NCBI GenBank assembly: GCA_905192805.1
Contig: CAJJMF010000053.1
Span: 1-13,514, forward strand
Direction of reading: 5' to 3'
DNA: 13,514 nt
Source: an uncultured Sutterella sp.
Lineage (GTDB): Bacteria; Pseudomonadota; Gammaproteobacteria; Burkholderiales; Burkholderiaceae_F
A program made the position numbers and the translations under genes. The notes under the pieces are model-generated. The model made no database searches and had not been told where the DNA came from. It saw nothing but the letters and a program-made list of their open reading frames with translations. Positions 7,127 through 13,514 of the stretch are shown in pieces. Every line of letters begins with the position of its first letter. Position 1 is the stretch's first letter.

Positions 7127-8110
7127 CTACCAATACAGCAGTGCCGAACCCCAGGCCATCCCTGCTCCGACGCCCTGCAATAAGACCAAATCCCCCGCAT
7201 GAATCATGCCGTGTTGATTGGCCCAATCCAACGCCGTGGGTACCGACGCGGCGGACGTATTCCCTTGATGCATCACGGTTTTCACCATATTGGCTTCCGG
7301 AATACCTAATTTTTCGGCCACCATCGTCATGATGCGCAAATTCGCCTGATGAGGAATAAAGACCTTCACGTCTTCGGTGCGCACGCCTGCTAATTGGGCC
7401 ACTTCCTGCGCACTCCCTGTTAAGCCATCAACGGCCAACTTAAAGACCTTTGCGCCTTGCATGGTTAAAAAGGGATTGCCACAAATTTCACCATGATTCA
7501 GATGCGCCGTCACGCCGAGAACGGACTCATCAAAGCGGCCATCAGCATACATACGCGCCGCAATAATCCCTGGCTTGTCGCAGGCCTCTAAGACCACGGC
7601 CCCTGCGCCGTCACCAAAGAGCACACAGGTCGAGCGATCGTTAAAGTCCACCAAACGTGACATCGTATCGGCGCCAATCACAACGGCCCGCTTATAGGGC
7701 CCCGCGCGCAACATGGCATCGGCGGCGTTAAGCGCATAGATAAAGCCCGCACAAACGGCCTGCACATCAAAAGCGGCACAGCCAGCGCACCCCAACGCGG
7801 CTTGTACGTGGCAAGCCACCGACGGAAACACCATATCGGGGGTGGTGGTGGCCACAATAATCAAATCAATGCTACTTGGGTCGACGGACGCGTTTGCCAA
7901 GGCCTTCTTGGCCGCGGCAATGGCCATCGTCGTCGTAGTTTCCCCCAACTCTGGGCTCACAAAATAACGGCTTTCAATCCCTGTACGAGTACGAATCCAT
8001 TCGTCACTGGTTTCAATCCCTCTCTGGGCAAGACGTTGAGCCAATTGATCGTTGCTCACCTGTTGCTGAGGCATCTGTGACCCCGTGCCGACGATACGGG
8101 AATAATTCAT
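7127..8110 (-). CDS. fabH: Beta-ketoacyl-ACP synthase III
   Basis: Starts fatty acid synthesis by condensing acetyl-CoA with malonyl-ACP. The product has 327 residues. The catalytic triad is C120 in VQAVCAGFIYAL, H254 in IPHQANLRI and N284 in QGNTSAASVP (E. coli C112, H244, N274). The single histidine plus asparagine separates it from FabF. The ATG is preceded by AAGGA (8116-8120) at 5 bases. It is the first gene of the fab cluster here. The usual upstream neighbour plsX is missing; an exported rhodanese gene with its own terminator lies there instead, so fabH probably has its own promoter. Confidence 0.97.
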   Translation of the reverse strand: MNYSRIVGTGSQMPQQQVSNDQLAQRLAQRGIETSDEWIRTRTGIESRYFVSPELGETTTTMAIAAAKKALANASVDPSSIDLIIVATTTPDMVFPSVACHVQAALGCAGCAAFDVQAVCAGFIYALNAADAMLRAGPYKRAVVIGADTMSRLVDFNDRSTCVLFGDGAGAVVLEACDKPGIIAARMYADGRFDESVLGVTAHLNHGEICGNPFLTMQGAKVFKLAVDGLTGSAQEVAQLAGVRTEDVKVFIPHQANLRIMTMVAEKLGIPEANMVKTVMHQGNTSAASVPTALDWANQHGMIHAGDLVLLQGVGAGMAWGSALLYW

Positions 8111-8174
8111 GGGTATCCTTCGATTTCAAACACTGTTTAGGGGCGTTCCCTCCAAGGAGCGCTCTGTGGCCTTC

Positions 8175-8183
8175 ACTATAGCA
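8175..8183 (-). promoter_or_regulatory. Candidate extended -10 promoter for fabH
   Basis: The minus strand reads TGC TATAGT, an extended -10 with 5 of 6 matches to TATAAT, immediately after the T-run of the rhodanese terminator and 65 bases before fabH. The region 17 bases upstream gives only a weak -35 (CTCACG), and it lies inside the terminator stem. Confidence 0.5.
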
Positions 8184-8185
8184 AG

Positions 8186-8233
8186 AAAAAATAAAGGCGT
8201 GAGCCCCTAAAAAAACGGAATGCGTCACGCCTT
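8186..8233 (-). terminator. Intrinsic terminator after the rhodanese gene
   Basis: The minus-strand RNA pairs AAGGCGTGA (8225-8233) with TCACGCCTT (8194-8202), a perfect 9-bp stem with a 22-base loop, followed by TATTTTTTC. It starts 22 bases after the rhodanese stop and isolates that gene from fabH. Confidence 0.75.
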
Positions 8234-8254
8234 AGCGAGAAACGTAAACAAATA

Positions 8255-8686
8255 CTACTTCACGAGTCCGAAGGGCCAGCCCTGCACACCGCCAAAGTTA
8301 TACACTTTTTCGTAGCCACTCTTGAGTAAAATTTCTGACGCAGCGGTCGCACGCTTACCGGAACGGCAATACACCAAAAGGGTTCCCTTCGTATCCGGAG
8401 CGGCGCTCACTTTTTCGCCCGGCTTGAGGCTTTGTAAGGGCACATTCACTGCCCCTTCAATATGACCTTCAGCAAATTCTTCCGGTGTACGCACATCCAG
8501 CACGACCACGCCCTTTTTCCCCATCATTTGCTTGGCTTCTTCAGGGCTGATGACCTTGTAGGTCGTCTTCATTTGCTGAGCGACGGCTTCGGGAGCAGGA
8601 CCTTCCGCAGCCATGGCTGGGGCACAACTCAGGCCCACGATAGCACTCATCATAGCGGCCAAACCAAACGTTAACGCTTTACTCAT
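8255..8686 (-). CDS. Exported single-domain rhodanese-like sulfurtransferase
   Basis: Predicted periplasmic rhodanese of the PspE/GlpE kind, moving sulfane sulfur between a persulfide and an acceptor; the physiological substrate is unknown. Of 143 residues, 1-26 form a Sec signal peptide (SKA start, hydrophobic core, cleavage after AMA at 24-26). The single rhodanese domain spans about 44-142. It shows LDVRTPEEF at 63-71, GHIEGAVNVP at 74-83 and the active loop CRSGKR with catalytic C107. The C-terminal GGVQGWPFG is also typical. C21 lies inside the signal peptide and does not fit a lipobox well, so a lipoprotein is unlikely. AAGGAG (8696-8701) lies 9 bases before the ATG. Terminators bound it on both sides, so it is probably a single-gene unit. 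Confidence 0.9.
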   Translation of the reverse strand: MSKALTFGLAAMMSAIVGLSCAPAMAAEGPAPEAVAQQMKTTYKVISPEEAKQMMGKKGVVVLDVRTPEEFAEGHIEGAVNVPLQSLKPGEKVSAAPDTKGTLLVYCRSGKRATAASEILLKSGYEKVYNFGGVQGWPFGLVK

Positions 8687-8710
8687 GTCAGTGTTCTCCT
8701 TGAAAAGCGG

Positions 8711-8742
8711 TTTTAGCGTAGAAACCGTTGGTTATGCTAAAA
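8711..8742. repeat. Imperfect inverted repeat upstream of the rhodanese gene
   Basis: TTTTAGC (8711-8717) and GCTAAAA (8736-8742) are perfectly complementary, and inside them AACC (8723-8726) and GGTT (8730-8733) pair around a GTT loop. It lies 25-56 bases before the rhodanese ATG, where either an operator or an mRNA leader hairpin would be expected. No regulator is encoded nearby. Confidence 0.45.
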
Positions 8743-8866
8743 GGAGGCTAGAGGTTTGACTATTCTCGGTTTTACTAATGAGCAAATAAAAACGCAATCG
8801 GTTTGTTTTGCGTTAAGACGGCGGCATCAGGGAAACGCTTTGCTGAGCGTCGCCCTGCGTAAAGCA

Positions 8867-8896
8867 AAAGGGCCACCTCAATCGAAGTGACCCTTT
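8867..8896 (-). terminator. Intrinsic terminator after rpmF
   Basis: The minus-strand RNA forms a 13-bp stem (8884-8896 with 8867-8879, two G-U pairs) closed by the tetraloop GATT, with a tail reading TTTTGCTTT when the last stem bases are counted. It lies 90 bases after the rpmF stop. On the plus strand it is followed by TTTCAATTGTTTC, so it may also work in the other direction, although no plus-strand gene reaches it. Between 8743 and 8860 I see no gene and no clear promoter. Confidence 0.75.
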
Positions 8897-8986
8897 CAAT
8901 TGTTTCTAGTGCTTTGTTCGACTACTTGAACTCGCGTTCAAGGAAGCTTCTTAGTCTCACAATCACACCGAGCAATTCACGACTGC

Positions 8987-9169
8987 TTATTCGTCAGCCT
9001 TCGTAGCCAACACTTTCTTGCCGCGGTAGAAACCGGTCGGGCTGATGTGATGACGACGATGGATTTCACCGGTCGTCGCTTCGACGGCGGTGGGCGGATT
9101 CGTTAAAAAGTCATGAGCACGGTGGTTACCGCGCTTGCTGGTGGATTTTTTGTTCTGCTGAACAGCCAT
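8987..9169 (-). CDS. rpmF: 50S ribosomal protein L32
   Basis: Small basic protein of the large ribosomal subunit. I set the start at the ATG at 9167-9169, giving 60 residues beginning MAVQQNKKSTSKRGNHRAHD, which matches the family N-terminus (MAVQQNKKS/PSKRG). A GTG four codons upstream is an unlikely start. The C-terminal part HRRHHISPTGFYRGKKVLATK is typical of beta- and gammaproteobacterial L32, which lacks the zinc-binding cysteines of other L32 types. Its usual partners, the DUF177 gene upstream and plsX downstream, are absent here. A tRNA-Gly gene lies upstream instead. Confidence 0.96.
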   Translation of the reverse strand: MAVQQNKKSTSKRGNHRAHDFLTNPPTAVEATTGEIHRRHHISPTGFYRGKKVLATKADE

Positions 9170-9349
9170 GGCAAACCCCACGTAGTAACGAGTGCTGTTT
9201 CGTGTCCATAAGTTCGCACTCGCAAAAATTCACTTATAGACATTCCGGAAAAATCTTCACTGCTTGTGTAGCACCGAGTGTGCTTATTGAGCGGTTTGGC
9301 ACCACCCGTGGCGGCAGTTTTAACCCCTCACCCAAGCAGAAAGACACGA

Positions 9350-9378
9350 ATTTTAGCAAAAACGAAAGTACTTATCAT
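9350..9378 (-). promoter_or_regulatory. Candidate promoter for rpmF
   Basis: On the minus strand: ATGATA, 17-base spacer, TAAAAT, with TGC directly before the -10 (extended -10). The matches are 4 of 6 and 5 of 6. It lies after the tRNA-Gly terminator and about 180 bases before rpmF, so it implies a long leader. I see no gene in the leader. Confidence 0.42.
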
Positions 9379-9420
9379 CTCAAACAAGCGACTTTTTCAT
9401 TCTTGGCGTTTTCACTAACG

Positions 9421-9447
9421 AAAAAGGGGAGGCCAACGCTTCCCCTT
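9421..9447 (-). terminator. Intrinsic terminator of the minus-strand tRNA-Gly
   Basis: The minus-strand RNA pairs 9438-9447 (AAGGGGAAGC) with 9424-9433 (GCCTCCCCTT): 9 pairs and one A-C mismatch, with the loop GTTG. TTT then follows directly, making five T residues with the last two of the stem. It lies 12 bases after the tRNA 3' end. Confidence 0.75.
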
Positions 9448-9459
9448 CCTCAGAAATTC

Positions 9460-9535
9460 TGGAGCGGGAAACGAGTCTCGAACTCGCGACCTCAACCTTG
9501 GCAAGGTTGCGCTCTACCAACTGAGCTATTCCCGC
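9460..9535 (-). tRNA. tRNA-Gly (anticodon GCC)
   Basis: A complete 76-base cloverleaf: acceptor stem GCGGGAA/TTCCCGC, D arm GCTC-AGTTGGTA-GAGC, anticodon stem CAACC/GGTTG with loop TTGCCAA (anticodon GCC), T arm GCGAG-TTCGAGA-CTCGT, discriminator T and an encoded CCA. It decodes GGC and GGU. It has its own strong promoter and terminator. The first 54 bases are identical to a second copy at the right edge in opposite orientation. Confidence 0.97.
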
Positions 9536-9556
9536 CTACGTTCTTAGAGAAAAAGA

Positions 9557-9585
9557 ACTATACAGACCTTTCGGGGGCTTGTCAA
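9557..9585 (-). promoter_or_regulatory. Strong sigma-70 promoter of tRNA-Gly
   Basis: On the minus strand: TTGACA (consensus), 17-base spacer, TATAGT (5 of 6), 21 bases before the tRNA 5' end. A run of C residues lies inside the spacer; I see no GC-rich discriminator of the kind usual for stable RNA promoters. Confidence 0.8.
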
Positions 9586-9631
9586 AAAAGGGATCGTGTT
9601 TTTCCGGTTAATACCGTATTCACGGGATCCC
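9584..9631 (-). terminator. Intrinsic terminator of the SNF2 helicase gene, overlapping the tRNA promoter
   Basis: The minus-strand RNA pairs GGGAT-CC-CGTG (9621-9631) with CACG-ATCCC (9590-9598), a 9-bp stem with a 2-base bulge. An inner hairpin CGGT-ATTA-ACCG (9605-9616) sits in the loop. Six T residues follow (9584-9589), and the last two are the first bases of the TTGACA box of the tRNA-Gly promoter. It begins 18 bases after the helicase stop. Confidence 0.6.
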
Positions 9632-9649
9632 TCGAAACACACCGCTCGA

Positions 9650-12600
9650 CTACGCATCCGTTGCCAATTCGAAGAGCGCTTTGAGTTCTTGCTTACTTAG
9701 GTCACCAATCCAGGATTCGCCCACCGTCACGGTCATATCCGCGAGGTGACGTTTTTCGTTGAGCATATCGTTGATACGTTCTTCAAACGTTCCTCGGGTG
9801 ATTAACCGGTACACGGTGACATCTTTCGTTTGTCCAATACGGTACGCACGGTCCGTCGCCTGATTTTCCACCGCAGGGTTCCACCACAAATCGTAGTGCA
9901 CCACGACCGTTGCACGCGTCAGGTTTAACCCAGTACCCCCCGCTTTGAGCGAGATAATCATCACCTGCACGGCATCGTCCGTCTGGAAAGACTCTACCAT
10001 CTCGGCGCGTTTTTTGACCGGTACAGTGCCGTTTAAAAACGCAGGACGTACGCCACTGGCCGCTTCAATCCAATCTTGCAGCCGTTCCCCCATTTGCACA
10101 TATTGCGTGAAAATGAGCACTTTTTGCTGGTTATCCTGCGCTTCTTGCAGAATATCCATCAGCACTTCCCCCTTCCCCGAGTCGGGTACAGGGCGCTTTT
10201 GTGGCACATCTTTAAACTGAGACACCGAATTGCAAATCTGCTTTAATTTCGTCATCAGTGCCATCAAACGAATACGCTGTTGGGCTTTCGTTTGTGTGGC
10301 TTCGCTTTGCTCAATACTCTTTAATTCTTGGTTGAGCGTGGCTTGGTAAAGCGCCGCCTGCTCCTTGTTGAGCGAAACGAATCGGTCAACGAGAATCTTG
10401 TCGGGTAAATCGGCAATGATGGCTTTATCGGTCTTGACTCGGCGCAACATAAAGGGAGCCGTCACCAACTTAAAGCGCTCCAATGCCTCTGGATCTTGGT
10501 CGCGCTCAATGGGCAACGCAAACGTATCTTGGAAGTATTTTTGACTCCCCAAGAGCCCAGGCTCGACCAACGAAAAAATCGACCAATACTCCATTAAGCG
10601 ATTTTCGACCGGAGTTCCGGTCATCGCGATCAGTCCCCCTTCGGCACGAAGCTCTCTTAAGGCCTGACTCACGCTGGTCGACGTATTTTTTACCGCCTGT
10701 GCCTCATCGAGCACAATCATCTGCCAGGGAAGCGCGGCCAAACGTTCAATATCGAGACGGGCTGTCCCGTAGCTGGTGATCACGATATCGGTATCACGCT
10801 CAAGCTGACGATTCGGGCCATGGTAGACATGAAACCGTAGGCTCGGCGCGAATTTACTTAATTCGTGTTGCCAGTTAGCAATCAGGGTCGTTGGCACGAT
10901 CAACAAATGGGGTAAAGCGGAGCGCCCCTCCTCTTTTAACTTCAACAGTAACGCAATGACCTGCATCGTTTTACCGAGCCCCATATCGTCGGCAATCAAA
11001 CTCCCCAGTCCTAACACACTATTTTTATGAAGCCAAGCGAAGCCGCGTTCTTGGTACGGACGTAACGTGGCCTTAAGTCCCACGGGAAGACTCACGGCAG
11101 GGTGTTGGTTGAGGCGTTCGATTTCCTGGACGATATCGTCCGTCACCCGGGCAGGGTAACCCTGATAGCTCCCTGTCTGTGCCGCGGCAATCGCTGCAAT
11201 ACGTCCCACTTGGCGAGGCGACTCGAGTGCCGCCTTCATACGGGCAATGGTCTCGGGCTCGAGGTAGACAAACTCATCCCCCCAGGGCACCACCTTGCCC
11301 GCCTCCGTACTCAATTTCAGGAAGTCCTCTTGAGTAATCTCCGTATTGCCCAACGCGACTTTCCAATTAAAGTCCAGAACGGCCGAGCGATTTAATACCG
11401 ATAGTCCCCCCTGGACCTGAAACTCACTGTGTAGCTGGGGCCGTAAATAGTTGCGCAAACTTTTCGGTAACCGCACACGGACGCCATAAAACACCAACGA
11501 GGGCACCTGATCAAAGAGAAACGGTGTCAACTCGTCTTTATCCAAGGCATGGTCCTTACCTTCACTTTTCACCAGACTCTGAATGATCGGAGACAACTGT
11601 CCTAATTGTTGTGCTAACCCCAACACATCAAATCGAATCGCTTCATAGTCTTTCTTTTGTAAGACATCACGAAAGCTCACGGGTTTTTGGGCTAAGGCAT
11701 CCTCAGGGGTATCTTCGATGCGGCCACGGTTCGATTCCTGCGCGGCGGTAGTCTTCATGAGAATCCCCAAACTGACTCCCAGCGTATCTTTCGTACGTCG
11801 ACGAACCGTAATCACGGGGACATAGGGACGCTCTAAACTCGACAGGCTATAAGGGCGGAAAAAACGATCGCATTCCTCCACAAAGTCCAGACTCTGGGCA
11901 GCACTCCCTTCAGCAAAGTAAAGGGGGGCCACCTGAGGGTCCAGCTTAAAGGTTGAATACCGGTTAGCCGAACGCGCAATACACCACTGAAGTGCCATAC
12001 TCACGAGTAACAACGCCTCGTTACGTTCGGTATCGGCAATCACATAGTGTGACGTATCCTCGCGGGCGGCTCGTTCGTCTTGATGGGGGATAAACTCACG
12101 CCACCCCTCACGTTGTGCCTCCACTTCTAACTGTAGGGTAGCGATTTGACGCGCCACCACCTCAATCATCGTCGCAGGGAGCCAAAGCACGGCACGGCCT
12201 TCACCCGATGGACCGGCACGGTAAGCCACCGGATACATGGCCCCGGCTTTCGCCAAAGACAACGCGATCACTAAGGCGTGTTTCAGTAAGGCGTAGTGAG
12301 GGTGCACCTCACACTTCGCGAGCGTGAGGCGATCCAATTCCTCCCAAACCACCTTGGGCGGGACACTTTTAACCACGGGGTCGTTATTGCCCTCGCCTCG
12401 TTGTACGATCACCCACGAAGGGCCCAACGAATCGTAACGAAGCACGGGGAACGTATTAAATCGGTCCAGACGTAACCAAAGACCATGGAGGTACCCGCTG
12501 TCCCACAATGGGCGTTCCTCCTCGAGCCGCTCCTCATCCTTACTCACTTCCAGTGCGGTCACTTCATAAAGGACATGAAGCAGTTTGCGACTTAGCGCAA

Positions 12601-13285
12601 AAGAGGAACCGTCCTTAGCATAGGGTTCTATCACCGACGTGGCGACGTTCGGCAACTCCGCTTCGAGGGCCTCTCCTATGTCTGCAAAGGGGATGGCGCC
12701 CGCCGTGTAGTCATGCGCCAAAATAGCGTCAAGCGTTGCGCTCTGTGCCCCCACTGTAGCGTGTCGCGGGAACTGTTTATCTAGGTCAAACCCTTTGAGG
12801 CGAAAGAGTTCGATCGGATACTCGTCGATCCGTTGAATCACCGCGAGCGATACCGCCACGGCATGCTTACAGGGATTGCCGGAATCGGGGCAGTTACACT
12901 GGTAGCGCATCACGGAAGGATATAAGCTAATCCCCACGCGGTCACAATAGGGCACAAACTCTTCGGGCACCATCCGCTGCCGCAAGGCATCCAGCCAAGC
13001 GGGGTGTTCCGTGAATAGATCCCGTAGCTTTTGCTGCTCAAACTCGTTAAAGGGTTCGATCTGGTACTCCACCAGGTAGTCGTTATAGTAGCTTCCAGCG
13101 ACCTGTGCATCGATGCGGTGCATCGGCCCATAAAACGCCAACGAACGGATATTGCCCTCGGAGAAATACTTTTTCCCTCGGGTCAGTCGACCCGACTCTG
13201 ACCACAACTCGAGTTCCCGCCACCAGAGCGCACTTAACCGATTGGTACCAAAACTGACTTTCGAAGTGGAACGTCGTCCCGCCAT
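9650..13285 (-). CDS. SWIM zinc-finger SNF2-family DNA helicase/ATPase
   Basis: Large cytoplasmic ATP-dependent DNA translocase of the bacterial SNF2 class; the target is unknown. Of 1211 residues, the N-terminal part holds a SWIM zinc finger CxCx6CxH (C130, C132, C139, H141), thought to bind nucleic acid or protein. A long middle part (about 150-730) shows no motif I recognise and probably includes the region common to bacterial SNF2 proteins. The helicase core fills 735-1185: DDMGLGKT (766-773), DEAQ (860-863), TGTPVEN (889-895), GGTGLNL (1116-1122) and QATDRAYRIGQ (1142-1152) with the arginine finger. All motifs are intact and there is no frameshift. GAGG lies 7 bases before the ATG. It stands alone between two tRNA-Gly genes, without the methylase, nuclease or DUF partners seen in defence loci that use SNF2 proteins. 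Confidence 0.9.
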   Translation of the reverse strand: MAGRRSTSKVSFGTNRLSALWWRELELWSESGRLTRGKKYFSEGNIRSLAFYGPMHRIDAQVAGSYYNDYLVEYQIEPFNEFEQQKLRDLFTEHPAWLDALRQRMVPEEFVPYCDRVGISLYPSVMRYQCNCPDSGNPCKHAVAVSLAVIQRIDEYPIELFRLKGFDLDKQFPRHATVGAQSATLDAILAHDYTAGAIPFADIGEALEAELPNVATSVIEPYAKDGSSFALSRKLLHVLYEVTALEVSKDEERLEEERPLWDSGYLHGLWLRLDRFNTFPVLRYDSLGPSWVIVQRGEGNNDPVVKSVPPKVVWEELDRLTLAKCEVHPHYALLKHALVIALSLAKAGAMYPVAYRAGPSGEGRAVLWLPATMIEVVARQIATLQLEVEAQREGWREFIPHQDERAAREDTSHYVIADTERNEALLLVSMALQWCIARSANRYSTFKLDPQVAPLYFAEGSAAQSLDFVEECDRFFRPYSLSSLERPYVPVITVRRRTKDTLGVSLGILMKTTAAQESNRGRIEDTPEDALAQKPVSFRDVLQKKDYEAIRFDVLGLAQQLGQLSPIIQSLVKSEGKDHALDKDELTPFLFDQVPSLVFYGVRVRLPKSLRNYLRPQLHSEFQVQGGLSVLNRSAVLDFNWKVALGNTEITQEDFLKLSTEAGKVVPWGDEFVYLEPETIARMKAALESPRQVGRIAAIAAAQTGSYQGYPARVTDDIVQEIERLNQHPAVSLPVGLKATLRPYQERGFAWLHKNSVLGLGSLIADDMGLGKTMQVIALLLKLKEEGRSALPHLLIVPTTLIANWQHELSKFAPSLRFHVYHGPNRQLERDTDIVITSYGTARLDIERLAALPWQMIVLDEAQAVKNTSTSVSQALRELRAEGGLIAMTGTPVENRLMEYWSIFSLVEPGLLGSQKYFQDTFALPIERDQDPEALERFKLVTAPFMLRRVKTDKAIIADLPDKILVDRFVSLNKEQAALYQATLNQELKSIEQSEATQTKAQQRIRLMALMTKLKQICNSVSQFKDVPQKRPVPDSGKGEVLMDILQEAQDNQQKVLIFTQYVQMGERLQDWIEAASGVRPAFLNGTVPVKKRAEMVESFQTDDAVQVMIISLKAGGTGLNLTRATVVVHYDLWWNPAVENQATDRAYRIGQTKDVTVYRLITRGTFEERINDMLNEKRHLADMTVTVGESWIGDLSKQELKALFELATDA

Positions 13286-13419
13286 AACCCATCCTCAAAG
13301 GGAAAATTGTCAATGCTCTAGCAGTATAACGTAGTCGCTCGCCCCCTCACCCCAAGCGTTAATTGCTCCAGCTCGCCTCGACGGGACAGGCTGACTTATC
13401 CCAAAAATGAGTTATCTAC
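13286..13419. other. Divergent spacer between the helicase gene and tRNA-Gly
   Basis: No gene is seen. On the minus strand a TATACT hexamer (13320-13325 region) could be the -10 box of the helicase promoter, but there is no fitting -35 box, because the bases upstream are a G-rich run. The helicase leader would then be about 30 bases long. Confidence 0.3.
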
Positions 13420-13447
13420 TTGACTTCCTCCTTAATTCGTGTAAAAT
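13420..13447 (+). promoter_or_regulatory. Sigma-70 promoter of the right-hand tRNA-Gly
   Basis: TTGACT (13420-13425, 5 of 6), 16-base spacer, TAAAAT (13442-13447, 5 of 6), 13 bases before the tRNA 5' end. It differs in sequence from the promoter of the other copy, so the repeat does not extend upstream of the tRNA. Confidence 0.72.
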
Positions 13448-13460
13448 TCATCTTCTCAGT

Positions 13461-13514
13461 GCGGGAATAGCTCAGTTGGTAGAGCGCAACCTTGCCAAGG
13501 TTGAGGTCGCGAGT
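13461..13514 (+). tRNA. tRNA-Gly (anticodon GCC), cut by the right edge
   Basis: The first 54 bases of a tRNA identical to the minus-strand copy at 9460-9535: acceptor strand GCGGGAA, D arm, anticodon loop TTGCCAA (GCC) and the start of the T arm. The rest would extend about 22 bases beyond the window. The two copies point away from each other around the helicase gene. Confidence 0.95.

Noticed and set aside
8624..8630. Lipoprotein box around C21 of the rhodanese
   Set aside because: The residues before the cysteine are G-L-S, not the L-(A/S/T)-(G/A) pattern, and a good signal peptidase I site (AMA) follows at residues 24-26.
9202..9684. 160-codon plus-strand open frame
   Set aside because: It reads straight through the tRNA-Gly gene, both terminators and the tRNA promoter, and its product has no protein-like family features. 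It is a chance frame across non-coding DNA.
9650..13285. Assigning the SNF2 protein to a phage-defence system such as DISARM
   Set aside because: No methylase, nuclease, DUF1998 or phospholipase-D-like partner is present, and SWIM-SNF2 proteins are also common outside defence loci.

Overview
The window is a chromosomal stretch of a Gram-negative bacterium, most likely a betaproteobacterium of the order Burkholderiales. I infer this from the lepA-lepB-rnc order, the rpmF/fab cluster, the sequence style of LepA, FabF and FabH, a tRNA gene with an encoded CCA end, and two-membrane features such as a Sec-exported rhodanese. A compact lineage such as Sutterellaceae would fit the missing neighbours, but that is a guess. 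Every protein gene lies on the minus strand; only the second tRNA gene, at the right edge, lies on the plus strand.

Layout, in transcription order from right to left. At 13461-13514 a plus-strand tRNA-Gly(GCC) runs off the window. It is divergent from a 1211-residue SWIM zinc-finger/SNF2 helicase (9650-13285). The helicase gene ends in a hairpin plus T-run that overlaps the -35 box of a second tRNA-Gly(GCC) gene (9460-9535, minus), which has its own terminator (9421-9447). Next come rpmF (8987-9169) with a strong terminator (8867-8896), then an exported single-domain rhodanese (8255-8686) with a terminator (8186-8233).

The fatty acid synthesis cluster follows: fabH (7127-8110), fabD (6097-7026), fabG (5308-6075), acpP (4929-5168) and fabF (3386-4624), closed by a terminator at 3271-3304. 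It holds initiation (FabH), malonyl loading (FabD), the carrier (AcpP), ketoreduction (FabG) and elongation (FabF). The usual plsX between rpmF and fabH is absent. acpP sits between two structured non-coding stretches, and a promoter candidate lies just upstream of it, so it can probably be made in excess of the enzymes.

The last unit is lepA (1377-3170), lepB (381-1271) and the 5' part of rnc (1-367): a ribosome-associated GTPase, signal peptidase I and RNase III. The sigma-E (rpoE-rse-mucD) genes often found between fabF and lepA in Burkholderiales are not here.

I found no CRISPR array, insertion sequence or prophage gene. Most of the window is core housekeeping. The less ordinary parts are the helicase between two inverted tRNA-Gly genes, the rhodanese where plsX would be, and the structured RNA around acpP. 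I see no convincing new multi-gene system.
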